DNA of 36,062 nt. It comes from Bacteroidota bacterium. Lineage in GTDB: Bacteria > Bacteroidota > Bacteroidia > Chitinophagales > Chitinophagaceae. The notes beneath the pieces are model-generated. The model made no database searches and was not told where the DNA came from. It worked only from the letters and a program-made list of their open reading frames with translations. Positions 17,896-28,312 of the stretch are shown one piece after another. A program made the position numbers and the translations under genes. The stretch covers positions 1 through 36,062 of the forward strand of contig JAEVZP010000036.1 in NCBI GenBank assembly GCA_023392185.1. The letters are read 5' to 3'. The first letter of the stretch is position 1. Each line of letters opens with the position of its first letter.

Positions 17896-19377
<1,482 letters not shown>

Positions 19378-19387
19378 GGCACTATAG

Positions 19388-21184
19388 ATGAAAGGTCTTT
19401 CGAAGATTCTCGGCTATATCAAAGAATACAAGACACAGGTTGTTCTGTATTTCATTACCGTTATCCTGCAGATTGTTTTTTCTGCTTTCTCGCTGGCCAT
19501 GCTGGCCCCCTCCCTCCAGGTGCTTTTTTCCGGAACCAGCACCTTCGAGCCGGCGGGCGGCAGCGGTATCCTGGGGCAGATCACGGCCTACACCAACAGT
19601 CTGATCCTTCGCTACGACAAGGTTGCAACGCTGGCCATTCTCATTGGCGTTATCATCGGGTTTTCTATCCTGAAAAACCTGTTTATCTATCTGTCGCTGT
19701 GCCTGCTCAACCCCATTCGCAACGCCGTCATCAAGCGGCTGCGCGAAGATTTGTTCAGCAAGATTCTGGCCCTGCCGATTGGTTTCTTTACCGAGGAAAA
19801 CAAAGGCGACCTGATCTCCCGGATGACCAACGACGTCAACGAGGTGCAGCAGTCGATCGTCTCTACGCTGGAAGTTTTCATCAAGGAAGCCTTTACCATC
19901 ATCTTTTTTATCACTTCGCTCGTCATCATCAACGCGCGGATGACACTTTTTCTGATCCTGATGCTGCCGGTGGCCGCGCTGATCGGTCGGATTGGCCGGT
20001 CGCTGCGCCGCCATTCCAATGCGGTGCAGGAAGAAACTGCCCGGATGCTGGGGGTGATGGATGAGACGATTGCCGGGATGCGGGTGGTGAAATCCTTTAA
20101 CGCCGAAGGGCAGCAAAAAGCCCGTTTTGACCAGATCAACGAAAACGAGTTTCGCATCCGCAATGGCATTGCCTATCGTCGTGAACTGGGCTCCCCGCTC
20201 TCCGAAACCATGGGCATTATCATCGTTGGAGTGGTCCTCTGGTATGGCGGCAACCTCATCTTCAAACAGCAAACCTCGCCGGAGTGGCTTTTCACCTTTA
20301 TCGCGATGCTCTCGCAGGTGATCAACCCTTTCAAGAATCTTTCGTCGGCTTTTATGGCCATTCGGAAAGGAGAAGCGGCCCTGGTGCGCATCGATCATAT
20401 CCTGGCCCAGCCCAACCCGATTGCACAAAAGGCAGACGCCCGACCGGTAACCGCCTTTGAGCGCGATCTGGTCTTCGAGAATGTCTCGTTTAGCTATGGA
20501 TCCACGCCGATCCTCACTGATATCAACCTGCGGATCGAGAAAGGCAAAACGGTGGCCCTGGTGGGCGCCAGCGGCGCCGGAAAATCAACGCTGGTGGATC
20601 TGATCCCCCGCTTCTACGACGTGAGCGCAGGCCGCATCCTGCTCGACGGGGTAGATATCCGGGACTATGTAATCACGGATCTGCGCGAGCTGATTGGCAT
20701 TGTCAATCAGGATCCGATTCTTTTCAACGATACCCTGCTGGCCAATATTGCACTCGGCAAGCCGGGCAGCACGCCGCAGGAAGTAGAAGACGCCATCGAG
20801 GTGGCCCATGCCGGAAATTTCATCCACAACAAAAAAGACGGGCTGCAAACCGGGGCCGGCGACCGGGGCAACCGGCTGAGCGGTGGCGAAAGGCAGCGCA
20901 TCACCATTGCCCGCGCGGTGCTTAAGAACCCGCCCATCCTGATTCTCGACGAAGCCACCTCTTCCCTTGATACCTACAGCGAGCGCACCGTGCAGGAGGC
21001 CATCAACCGGCTGATGCACAGCCGCACGAGCATTGTGATTGCGCACCGCCTTTCCACCGTGCAAAATGCCGACGAGATTATCGTGCTGGAAAAAGGCCGG
21101 ATCATCGAGCGGGGCACGCATGACACCCTCCTCGCCCGGAAAGGTGAGTATCACAAGCTGATCCAGATGCAGCAAATGAAGTGA
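19388..21184 (+). CDS. ABC exporter, MsbA-like half-transporter
   Basis: A 598-residue fused permease-ATPase that works as a homodimer in the inner membrane. The first ~330 residues are the six-helix type 1 exporter domain (VVLYFITVILQIVFSAFSL, LATLAILIGVIIGFSIL-like helices, and FFTEENKGDLISRMTNDVNE). The nucleotide-binding domain has Walker A GASGAGKST at 393-401, signature LSGGE at 497-501, Walker B Asp521-Glu522 in LILDEATSSLD, and switch His553 in IAHRLST. The overall likeness is to MsbA/lipid exporters, so lipid or lipopolysaccharide export is likely, but drug or peptide export cannot be excluded. Its stop is one base from the convergent glycosyltransferase stop. One TTCCGGAA site lies at 19528. 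Confidence 0.92.
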   Translation: MKGLSKILGYIKEYKTQVVLYFITVILQIVFSAFSLAMLAPSLQVLFSGTSTFEPAGGSGILGQITAYTNSLILRYDKVATLAILIGVIIGFSILKNLFIYLSLCLLNPIRNAVIKRLREDLFSKILALPIGFFTEENKGDLISRMTNDVNEVQQSIVSTLEVFIKEAFTIIFFITSLVIINARMTLFLILMLPVAALIGRIGRSLRRHSNAVQEETARMLGVMDETIAGMRVVKSFNAEGQQKARFDQINENEFRIRNGIAYRRELGSPLSETMGIIIVGVVLWYGGNLIFKQQTSPEWLFTFIAMLSQVINPFKNLSSAFMAIRKGEAALVRIDHILAQPNPIAQKADARPVTAFERDLVFENVSFSYGSTPILTDINLRIEKGKTVALVGASGAGKSTLVDLIPRFYDVSAGRILLDGVDIRDYVITDLRELIGIVNQDPILFNDTLLANIALGKPGSTPQEVEDAIEVAHAGNFIHNKKDGLQTGAGDRGNRLSGGERQRITIARAVLKNPPILILDEATSSLDTYSERTVQEAINRLMHSRTSIVIAHRLSTVQNADEIIVLEKGRIIERGTHDTLLARKGEYHKLIQMQQMK

Positions 21185-21185
21185 T

Positions 21186-22169
21186 TTACCCGAAAGCGTC
21201 CCGTATCGCTGCGAGAAAGGAGCGGGCACGGGCTGTTTCGGAGTGATGGCGCAGCAGGTGCTGATGCGCCGCCGCTGCCATGCTTTCGCGCTCCTGCGGA
21301 TGCTCCAGATAGTAGCGACACACTTCCACCACTTCCTCCGGACGGTCGATCACGGCGATGTGCGTCCCCGGTACGAAATCGTTTGGAATGACAATGCCCG
21401 GCCGCTGGCTGACCATAAAGCTGCCCACTGCCGGCGTTTCCCAATAGCGGAGCGTATCCCAGCCGGAACCCCGGAAATTGAGCACCACGCGGCAGGCACG
21501 CAGCTCTTCCAGGTAGAAGGCACCCTTGCGTTTGTATTTCCGGAAAACCTGATTGCGCACCGTTCCGTTTTCGCGGCAGTCAAACCGGTCTTCCAGCAGC
21601 TCCAGCGCGCGCGTCCGCACCGGGTCGCTTTCCACCGCCCAGAAGGAAACGTCGTATTTCTTCTCTACCGGTTGCAGGCCCTGCAGGCGCCGGGTATTAA
21701 ATCCGAAAGGAAAAGGCCGGCAGTTTTCCGGATAGGATTCCCCGATAAGCATTTCCCGCTTAAAGACCAGATCGATGTTGTATCTGGCGGAGAATTTCCG
21801 GAAATCTTCCGTTCCGCCCAGCCGCTCGAAGTCGCCTCCAACGGCCGGCCGGTCGCCCCCATCCACAAAAACCAGCCGATGGCCGCGCGGCAACCGGTCT
21901 GCAATGGCTTCGTAGTGGCGCAGGACCACCGGATTGCAGGCAGCCAGCACCACGACGTGTATGTCGTCCCAGGGAATTTTCCGGAAAAAAGCCGCGACCG
22001 GATCGGTTTTCACATAGCCCAGATTCCTCGGGTACGGCTTCAGCGGTAAGTGATACTGTTTATGGAACGGATACTCATACAGCCCAATGCCCGTCGATGC
22101 ACGCAGTCCGGCATACAGAATATCCTGGCTGTAGTCCATCCGCCCGGTATTGACAAACAGTATATTCAT
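21186..22169 (-). CDS. CgeB-like glycosyltransferase family protein
   Basis: A 327-residue cytoplasmic protein starting MNILFVNTGRMDYSQDIL. The C-terminal half resembles the Glyco_trans_1_2 domain (CgeB/spore-maturation type): YLEELRACRVVLNFRGSGWD, then RYWETPAVGSFMVSQRPG and a final FVPGTHIAVIDRPEEVVEVC. These form the nucleotide-sugar-binding end of GT-B enzymes. The N-terminal half is less conserved. Acceptor and sugar are unknown. The gene follows comB on the same strand after a 101-base gap containing two TTCCGGAA sites, and its end meets the ABC exporter tail to tail. Three TTCCGGAA sites lie inside, all read as Phe-Arg-Lys. Confidence 0.75.
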   Translation of the reverse strand: MNILFVNTGRMDYSQDILYAGLRASTGIGLYEYPFHKQYHLPLKPYPRNLGYVKTDPVAAFFRKIPWDDIHVVVLAACNPVVLRHYEAIADRLPRGHRLVFVDGGDRPAVGGDFERLGGTEDFRKFSARYNIDLVFKREMLIGESYPENCRPFPFGFNTRRLQGLQPVEKKYDVSFWAVESDPVRTRALELLEDRFDCRENGTVRNQVFRKYKRKGAFYLEELRACRVVLNFRGSGWDTLRYWETPAVGSFMVSQRPGIVIPNDFVPGTHIAVIDRPEEVVEVCRYYLEHPQERESMAAAAHQHLLRHHSETARARSFLAAIRDAFG

Positions 22170-22211
22170 AGGAAAGAAACGAGCTGCTGAAGGGCTTTCA
22201 GAAGGTTACAA

Positions 22212-22230
22212 TTCCGGAAATTTTCCGGAA
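22212..22230. repeat. Close pair of TTCCGGAA sites
   Basis: Two copies with centres 11 bp apart (22212-22219 and 22223-22230) in the gap between comB and the glycosyltransferase gene, a layout like the pair at 5536-5553. Confidence 0.8.
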
Positions 22231-22270
22231 AAGAGGGGCGCTGCGGGGGCTTTCGGACAGCCAGCATTTT

Positions 22271-22984
22271 TTAGCCGGCCACGAGTGCCTGTCCGCTGAG
22301 CACCGGCACGACCGGGTGCAGGTCGGGCGTGGCGCAATAATCCATATCGGCGCTGAGGCCGAGGGCAGAAAGGCGCTGATAATGCGAAGAGCCGCGCAGA
22401 AAGCCCAGATAATCACCGTCCACGGTTTGGGCCATTTGCACCGCGCAGCGGGTGCTGTCGTCGGTGGTTACAAAGCGTTCGGCCAGGAGGCGGCGGGCCA
22501 CTTCACCGGCCAGCAGGGTGTCTTCGAGGTTAAACTTATCTTTCCAGGCCGCGCAGCCCAGCAGCACGTCTTTATCGCTGCGCAGGAGGTACTCTGAAAC
22601 GGCCGAGAGGTTGAGGAAAGCGCCCGTCAGGATGCGGTGTGCTCCCTGGATCATGTGCAGCAGCCGGGTGCCGTTGGTGGTGGTCAGCACGAGGGTTTTC
22701 CCTTCCACAAAATCGCGTGGATATTCAGAAGGCGAGTTACCGTGTTGGAGGCCGGGTGCAATCTGTCCGTCGCGCTCGCCGGCCGTGATGCTATCCGGGA
22801 TGGCCTGCCCGAGGCGCACCGCTTCGCTGATGGTAGCGACCGGAACAATCTCCCGTGCGCCGTTGTGGAGCGCTGCCGCGATGGTAGAGGTGGCCCGGAA
22901 AACATCGATGATGACAACGTTTTTGTCGCGGGTATCGTAGAGATTGAGCAGAGCGGGCGAAAGGCAGACTTCGACGTGGGGCAT
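22271..22984 (-). CDS. comB: 2-phosphosulfolactate phosphatase (ComB family)
   Basis: A 237-residue ComB-type enzyme, which in methanogens removes phosphate from 2-phosphosulfolactate on the route to coenzyme M. Family segments are clear: VVIIDVFRATSTIAAAL near the N-terminus, then TAGERDGQIAPGLQHGNSP, LVLTTTNGTRLLHM, and LGCAAWKDKFNLEDTLLAGE. I use the ATG at 22984 (MPHVEVCLSPALLN) because a TATCTTTG promoter element lies 22 bases before it and the extra residues upstream are poor. ComB homologues are common in Bacteroidota, which do not make coenzyme M. A role in sulfolactate or sulfonate metabolism is likely, but no comA or other pathway gene is in the window. Confidence 0.9.
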   Translation of the reverse strand: MPHVEVCLSPALLNLYDTRDKNVVIIDVFRATSTIAAALHNGAREIVPVATISEAVRLGQAIPDSITAGERDGQIAPGLQHGNSPSEYPRDFVEGKTLVLTTTNGTRLLHMIQGAHRILTGAFLNLSAVSEYLLRSDKDVLLGCAAWKDKFNLEDTLLAGEVARRLLAERFVTTDDSTRCAVQMAQTVDGDYLGFLRGSSHYQRLSALGLSADMDYCATPDLHPVVPVLSGQALVAG

Positions 22985-23005
22985 AAGGCAGCGCGGGAAA
23001 GGCGC

Positions 23006-23013
23006 CAAAGATA
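23006..23013 (-). promoter_or_regulatory. -7 promoter element of comB
   Basis: TATCTTTG on the minus strand matches TAnnTTTG exactly, 21 bases before the chosen ATG at 22984. No -33 TTG is seen at the usual distance. Confidence 0.5.
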
Positions 23014-23055
23014 GCGGCTCCGTTCAGAAAGCGGTTTGGGGCGGTCTTTTTCTGC

Positions 23056-23092
23056 AAAAAAAAGACCGGAGTGTCTGAGACAATCCGGTCTT
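23056..23092 (-). terminator. Terminator of the gldKLMN operon
   Basis: AAGACCGGA (23062-23070) and TCCGGTCTT (23084-23092) form a perfect 9-bp stem; the loop can add a TGTCT/AGACA mini-stem. On the minus strand the stem is followed by eight T (23056-23063). It starts 27 bases after the gldN stop and separates the operon from comB. Confidence 0.9.
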
Positions 23093-23118
23093 ACGTGTAA
23101 AGCAGCTTTTGGAGTGGA

Positions 23119-24045
23119 TTAATACACCCACATATCATGCTCTTTGTTGAACAGTTCTTCGGAGAGGCGTTGAGCGCGGTAGAGCGCTTCCATGCCACCG
23201 GGCGTCTGCTGGCTGATGTCTTCTCCAAAGCCGTTGCTCACCTTGGTGATGCGGGAAGCGAACCAGCGGTTTTCGAAGAACTCATCCCAGTTCATGCGGG
23301 CCACATCGTTTTCCGGGTTGAAGACTTCATACTGCGCGATGGTCTCGCGGATTTCCGGAAAATACAGCCAGAACATCGGCTGGGTACCGCGGGAAAGGCC
23401 CGTGTTTTGGTCCATTACATTGCGTACCGGTGCCAGACCGATGATGCGGACCACCATGCGGCCGGTGTTGCGGTCCATGATCCAGTCTTCTTTAATGCGG
23501 TATTTAATCACCACATCCGGATCGAAGTCGCGGTTGGTGATGCTGATCTTCGTTTCGCCGGTAATCGGGTCGGTTACGTAGTTGGTATCAGCGGTTCCAA
23601 CAAGCGATTCCATGATCTGCTCTTTGGAAAGGGCTGTGGTGAAACGATCATCGTTGAAGGCGGAGTAAGCTTTGATTTTACCTTTCTTCACCGCGTCCAT
23701 GAGGATCTCGATAAAGTAGCCGCCGCCGGTGTATTCATCACCGGGATAGCGGAAAGCAAGGTTTTGCTTTTCGCGAACATCGATCTCACGCCACACGCGT
23801 TTTTTCCAGAGTACATCGTTTTCGCGAATCGGCGACCAGGGAATCACGCGGGTGACGTGCGGCACCCGGTCGATCACGCCGTCGCGCACCAGAGAGGGTT
23901 TCCAGCCCGTGGTAACAGCTTCACCGGCGGTCGGGTTCTGAATCTGGGCGTTGTCGTTGATGATAGGCTGCTGCGCATACGCTAAACCGACGGCCAGAAA
24001 AGCACAGGTAAAGGCAACCGATTTAAACATTATTTTGACGTTCAT
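23119..24045 (-). CDS. gldN: Gliding motility / type IX secretion protein GldN
   Basis: A periplasmic part of the type IX secretion complex, associated with the GldK ring at the outer membrane. The 308-residue protein has a signal peptide (FKSVAFTCAFLAVGLAYAQQ). Family segments are VDRVPHV-like RDGVIDRVPHVTRVIPWSPI, ENDVLWKKRVWREIDVREKQ, RIKEDWIMDRNTGRMVVRI and MNWDEFFENRWFASRI. It is the last gene of gldKLMN, 35 bases after gldM, and a strong terminator follows. One TTTCCGGAAA site at 23353 is read as Phe-Pro-Glu. Confidence 0.95.
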   Translation of the reverse strand: MNVKIMFKSVAFTCAFLAVGLAYAQQPIINDNAQIQNPTAGEAVTTGWKPSLVRDGVIDRVPHVTRVIPWSPIRENDVLWKKRVWREIDVREKQNLAFRYPGDEYTGGGYFIEILMDAVKKGKIKAYSAFNDDRFTTALSKEQIMESLVGTADTNYVTDPITGETKISITNRDFDPDVVIKYRIKEDWIMDRNTGRMVVRIIGLAPVRNVMDQNTGLSRGTQPMFWLYFPEIRETIAQYEVFNPENDVARMNWDEFFENRWFASRITKVSNGFGEDISQQTPGGMEALYRAQRLSEELFNKEHDMWVY

Positions 24046-24080
24046 TGTCCGGAAAAAGAAAGCTAGTGGGAGAGATAAAA

Positions 24081-25628
24081 TTAGTTCAGGGTCAGCATAA
24101 CCGGGTTGATCTTACGAACCGAGCCGTCGGGAAGCTTCGCCCGTACTTCATCGATAAAGATACGGTCGCCGGGCCGGGCATCGCGGATCATCTGCTCGAC
24201 CTGCTCGTTGGCGGAGAACAGCGCACTGTTAACGGTTATGGGTGCAGACACGTCGGTGCTTCTTTTCTTCGCCATGGAGAACTGGTAGCTGACGACCTGG
24301 CTGCGTACGTTGAACAAAAAGTCTTTCAGTTCCGAAACCACCCCGAGCTGGGCGCGGAAGGCTGCTGAGGACATAAAGCCCTGCGTTTGTCCGCCCACCT
24401 GGGCTTCCGGGTTCGGAATGCGCTTCACCCGGATCGGGTGCGTAGCGATGGTTTTGACAGCGCCGCCGGAGCGGACGTTGATAGAAGCCAATACCGAGCG
24501 GGTATTGGGCGATACGTTGAGCACGTAGCGGCCTTTACCGGTGTTGGTCAGTTCGGCACCGGGGATGCTCACGGAAACATCTTCCATGTTGTAGCCTGCT
24601 GCCGATACCGAGATCGGGTTGGGCAGACCGGCATATACCACATTCATGGAATCGAGTTGCAGGGCAGCACCGGCAGTACCGACCATATACTGAAACTCAA
24701 AAGGACGCGTTTGGGTTTTGCCGTCGAAGTCGAGAGATACGGTGCCCCGAACGGTTTGCAGACCGACGCCGGAGGCAGTCGTTTCCCAGTAGCCAATACC
24801 GTCTTTCACCTGGCTGACCCGTCCGGAGGAAACGCTGATGCGGGGCGTAACGCTTTTGTTATAAGCCGCGATCATGATGTTGCCTTCCACTTTCTGGCCT
24901 TGCAGAGCATAAGAGGTTTTGGAAAGCCCAAGGGCGATGATCTCGTCAAACTTGATCGTCTTGGCGCTCGACTCGCGGGTCAGCTGGTTGATGATTGCCG
25001 CTTCGGAGTTGCGTACGTCGTTCTGCATTTTGCTGAACAGGGTAACGGCCCCCATCACCGGCATGTTGTAGAAGTTGGCGGTAGACCAGTCTGCCTGCGG
25101 GTTGTTGTCCGATTTAGTCGGCTCGTCAATGCGCAGGGGCAGGTCTTTTTCAAACTCTGCGCGCACCTCTGGGTTTACCCGGTCGAGCATATAGTTGCGC
25201 AGCGTAGCAATTCGCTGCTTGATGTCGTTGCCGCCCTTTTGCTCCACGAGCAGCCGGGTAGAAGCGTCGATGTCTGATTCTGCTTTGATTTCGCCTGTTG
25301 ACGTATAGCCGCCTGCTGCCGTGATTACTTTCTTCTTCCAGTCTTCCAGATAAGTAACCATTTTATCCGCCTCTGCCTTCACCTCGATTGCCTTTTCGTT
25401 GAAAGGACGCACGCGGTCGCGTGCTTCCGGCAGCTGTGCATTAGCCTCCAGGCTCATGTACAGCTCGTTGTTCTTACTTTGAATCGACTCGTTGGAATGC
25501 GTAATGCTGTCGTTAATGGTCTTAAAAGCGTGCAGAATTTCAGAGGACACGTTCAGGGCGAGCATGGCCGTCAGTACCAGGTACATCAGGTTAATCATCA
25601 ACTGCCGCGGCTCTTTAGGTAGTGCCAT
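24081..25628 (-). CDS. gldM: Gliding motility / type IX secretion protein GldM
   Basis: The periplasm-spanning shaft of the type IX motor. The 515-residue protein starts MALPKEPRQLMINLMYLVLT; the single membrane helix LMYLVLTAMLALNVSSEI at about residues 12-30 pairs with GldL, and the rest is a long chain of periplasmic domains ending in RPGDRIFIDEVRAKLPDG. The N-terminal sequence and length are those of the family. It lies 94 bases after gldL. No TTCCGGAA site occurs within it. Confidence 0.96.
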   Translation of the reverse strand: MALPKEPRQLMINLMYLVLTAMLALNVSSEILHAFKTINDSITHSNESIQSKNNELYMSLEANAQLPEARDRVRPFNEKAIEVKAEADKMVTYLEDWKKKVITAAGGYTSTGEIKAESDIDASTRLLVEQKGGNDIKQRIATLRNYMLDRVNPEVRAEFEKDLPLRIDEPTKSDNNPQADWSTANFYNMPVMGAVTLFSKMQNDVRNSEAAIINQLTRESSAKTIKFDEIIALGLSKTSYALQGQKVEGNIMIAAYNKSVTPRISVSSGRVSQVKDGIGYWETTASGVGLQTVRGTVSLDFDGKTQTRPFEFQYMVGTAGAALQLDSMNVVYAGLPNPISVSAAGYNMEDVSVSIPGAELTNTGKGRYVLNVSPNTRSVLASINVRSGGAVKTIATHPIRVKRIPNPEAQVGGQTQGFMSSAAFRAQLGVVSELKDFLFNVRSQVVSYQFSMAKKRSTDVSAPITVNSALFSANEQVEQMIRDARPGDRIFIDEVRAKLPDGSVRKINPVMLTLN

Positions 25629-25722
25629 CCTGAGGGGATTTTTCTTTTTAAACTAAGGGATTAGGGGAAAGTGGGCCCGGGGAATAAGTAGCTGTTTGAA
25701 AGACGGCTTTTCTGTTCCGGAA

Positions 25723-26577
25723 TTAGCGGCCCTGCATAGCGCCGAGCATGTTGCCGTAGATCGTATTGAGGCTGCTCAGGTTGTTTGCCAGACGGCCCAT
25801 TTGCTCTTTGGCAGCCTGCGCATCGGCGGCCGAGTCGGCCATGGCTTCAGAAGCATTCACCAGGTTGCCGTAGAATTTATTCATGGCTTTCAGGTGGTTG
25901 TTAGCATCCTGCAGCTCCACTTCATAGATCTGATTGAGCGAGCCGAGGTTGCGGCTGAGCACGTTTACCTGCTCATGGAAGCGGGCCGTGTCTTCGGCAG
26001 CAGCATTGAAAGAGCTCATCGTCTGGGAAGCGCCGGCAAAAGTGGTGCGCAGCTCGTTGAGCGTAGCAGCGGTTTCCTGTGCGGCCGTAGTGTAAGCACC
26101 GGTAGCCACAGTTACGTCGGTGATATCGCGCATACCTTCTACGGTTTGTCCAAAGCGGGCAAAGTTTTCATTCAGTCGCTTCAGGTTGGCCGGCGTGATA
26201 TGGGCTTCTTCGAGCATCCGGTCGAGCGCGCCGGTCGCGCCGGTAACTTGCGGCCCGGAGGCAGCGTTGAGTGCACCGGCGGTAATATCTACGTTCACGG
26301 TTTTCACACCTTTACGGTAAGCTTCTACTTTCGGATTCTGATCCAGGTTTGGATAGTAACGCTCCCAGTAGTAGTCTTTTTGGGGCGGCAGAATGCCCAG
26401 CAGGGCAAAGATGAAAGCCTCGGTCAGCATCCCGATGGTGAGGGCCGGACCTGCCCACGACCAGTGTTGGATCTTGGCCAGGGCACCAATCAATACCACC
26501 GAAGCACCCAAACCGATGATCAGGTTTTTGATGTATTTGCCGGACTTTGTTTCAAAAAACAGCGCAATTGACTTCAT
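25723..26577 (-). CDS. gldL: Gliding motility / type IX secretion protein GldL
   Basis: The inner-membrane stator of the type IX motor, which uses the proton gradient to turn GldM. The 284-residue protein has two N-terminal membrane helices, about residues 18-34 (LIIGLGASVVLIGALAK) and 43-63 (GPALTIGMLTEAFIFALLG). Glu53 in the second helix is at the place of the Glu shown in Flavobacterium GldL to be needed for proton flow. The remaining ~220 residues form a helical cytoplasmic tail. Second gene of gldKLMN, 46 bases after gldK. Confidence 0.95.
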   Translation of the reverse strand: MKSIALFFETKSGKYIKNLIIGLGASVVLIGALAKIQHWSWAGPALTIGMLTEAFIFALLGILPPQKDYYWERYYPNLDQNPKVEAYRKGVKTVNVDITAGALNAASGPQVTGATGALDRMLEEAHITPANLKRLNENFARFGQTVEGMRDITDVTVATGAYTTAAQETAATLNELRTTFAGASQTMSSFNAAAEDTARFHEQVNVLSRNLGSLNQIYEVELQDANNHLKAMNKFYGNLVNASEAMADSAADAQAAKEQMGRLANNLSSLNTIYGNMLGAMQGR

Positions 26578-26623
26578 GGTCTATTAATGTAGATGGGGTT
26601 GGGGGTATAGAGGAAATTTGTTC

Positions 26624-27883
26624 TTAGCGGCGGTTGGTGAGGGCCGGGGCAATCTGCTGATACACGCAGCGGAAACCAATATAAGCCTTCGCAGTGTCGG
26701 CATATTCCCAGTCACGGGTGCCGTTTTGGAGGTAGTAGGCCACATCTCTCCAGGAGCCGCCCCGAACCACTTTGCGGCGCATCCATTGCGGGTCGCTTTC
26801 GCGGATCTTATAGTTGATATCCGGGTTGATGTCGGCTACGTTCTGATAGGCGTTACCGAAGTAAGTCGTTTCGGTCCACTCGCTTACGTTGCCGGCCATG
26901 TTATACAGACCATAGTCGTTCGGGTAGTATTTATCTACTTCCACGGTGTAAAGACCGCCGTCGGCCGCGTAGTTGCCGCGCATCGGCTTGAAGTTGGCCA
27001 GATAACAGCCTTTCTTGTTTACGAGGTAGGGTCCGCCCCAGGGGTAAGTCGCCTGGTTGCGGCCGCCACGTGCAGCCCATTCCCACTGGGTTTCGGTGGG
27101 CAGGGTAAATTTCCCTTCAAAGAACTGCTTGTTGCGCTCGCGCTCGGTTTTCCAGGACTCCGTGCGCCAGTTACAGAAGGCATTGGCCTGATACCAGTTA
27201 ATACCTACAACCGGATAGTTGTTGAAAGCCGGGAACCAGTTGTATTGCTGGCTCATCGGTTCGTTAGAAGAATAGTTGAACTGCCGGGCCCAAACGAGGG
27301 TGTCGGGATAAGCCGGCACATCGTAGGTACGAACAAAATTGGTGCGGGGCTGATTGGGGTTGCGCATCGCCTCATCATAGTGAAACTCTGAATAGCGATA
27401 CACCAGTTTGGTGATATCCAGCTCGCGGCGCCCCCAGCCTGTTTGCTCCGGCATGAGGAAAAGACCGGCCAGCTGCTCCTGAACTTCTTCGTTGCGGTAG
27501 TTGATGCGCTTACGCATATCCACCCGCTGCGTGCCGTCCGGGTTGTCGATAAAATCACCCAGTTGCGTGTGCGCAATGGAATCCAGCACGTAGTTGGTAA
27601 ACTGCCGGTACTGCGCGTTGGAGATCTCCGTGTTGTCCATGTAGAACCCGGTCATCTGCGCGGTGCGGATCAGGGCGTCGTTGCGTCCGCGAATGTCTTC
27701 GTCTGAAGCGCCCATGCGGAGTACGCCGGAGGGAACATACGACATCCCGAGCGGGGTGGGCGGCTTATAGGCCAGCGTGTTGGGCGCACCTACGAGCTGG
27801 CCGCCGGTGCCCGATGGTCCACAGCCGGTTGCTGCCATTGCTGCAAGCGCGAGAGCTGAGATCTTCAGGGAAACATTTTTCAT
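26624..27883 (-). CDS. gldK: Gliding motility / type IX secretion lipoprotein GldK
   Basis: An outer-membrane-anchored lipoprotein that forms a periplasmic ring with GldN. The 419-residue protein has a lipoprotein signal ending in AATGC, so Cys21 is the lipid site. The rest is a formylglycine-generating-enzyme-like fold used structurally: PSGVLRMGASDED, FYMDNTEISNAQYRQF, GINWYQANAFCNWRTES, QWEWAARGG, MAGNVSEWTE, RKVVRGGSWRD and YIGFRCVY. It is the first gene of gldKLMN; its promoter must lie in the 429-base gap upstream. No TTCCGGAA site occurs in it. Confidence 0.95.
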   Translation of the reverse strand: MKNVSLKISALALAAMAATGCGPSGTGGQLVGAPNTLAYKPPTPLGMSYVPSGVLRMGASDEDIRGRNDALIRTAQMTGFYMDNTEISNAQYRQFTNYVLDSIAHTQLGDFIDNPDGTQRVDMRKRINYRNEEVQEQLAGLFLMPEQTGWGRRELDITKLVYRYSEFHYDEAMRNPNQPRTNFVRTYDVPAYPDTLVWARQFNYSSNEPMSQQYNWFPAFNNYPVVGINWYQANAFCNWRTESWKTERERNKQFFEGKFTLPTETQWEWAARGGRNQATYPWGGPYLVNKKGCYLANFKPMRGNYAADGGLYTVEVDKYYPNDYGLYNMAGNVSEWTETTYFGNAYQNVADINPDINYKIRESDPQWMRRKVVRGGSWRDVAYYLQNGTRDWEYADTAKAYIGFRCVYQQIAPALTNRR

Positions 27884-28312
27884 ACTACGGTCAATGTGGT
27901 TTTTGCGGAGGTTCCGGATGCAGAAGAGAAAAAGGGTTGCTTGCCTTTTCTAACCGAAATGGCACACAATATTTGCAAGATTTCTGGAAAAAACAAACTT
28001 CTCGAAAAAATTCCTTCAAAAAATCTTAAAAACGCCCTTCTACCCAACGATTCCGGAACCCTTTGCTGTCTTTTGAAGGGCGCTGTAAAAATAAGAGTGT
28101 TTTTTCGGCTTTTGCAAATGCTTTTTTCCGGTGTGCTCAATTTCGTTCTGCCCGGACCGGCACCGGAATAAAAAGACTCTCAAGGCCCCGGCCTGGCCGC
28201 TTTGCTGATTGCCCGGGCCGGAAGCAGCCTTCCTGAGAAGCGCATTCGCCTCAATTTTCCGGAAAAACGTCTCTTGAACCCGGCCGCTTTTGTATCCCGC
28301 CGCTTGGCGCAT
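27884..28312. other. Gap between tamL and gldK with the gldK promoter region
   Basis: This 429-base gap has no credible gene. The first ~150 bases before gldK are AT-rich; on the minus strand a TTTG at about 27994-27997 followed roughly 20 bases on by TATTGTG near 27967-27973 could be the gldK promoter, though the match is imperfect. Two TTCCGGAA sites lie at 28051 and 28257. The part near tamL is GC-rich with short dyads but no clear terminator. Confidence 0.45.

Noticed and set aside
28040..28312. 90-codon minus-strand frame behind tamL
   Set aside because: No domain, low-complexity Lys/Gln content, and it lies in the tamL-gldK gap that holds dyads and two TTCCGGAA sites.
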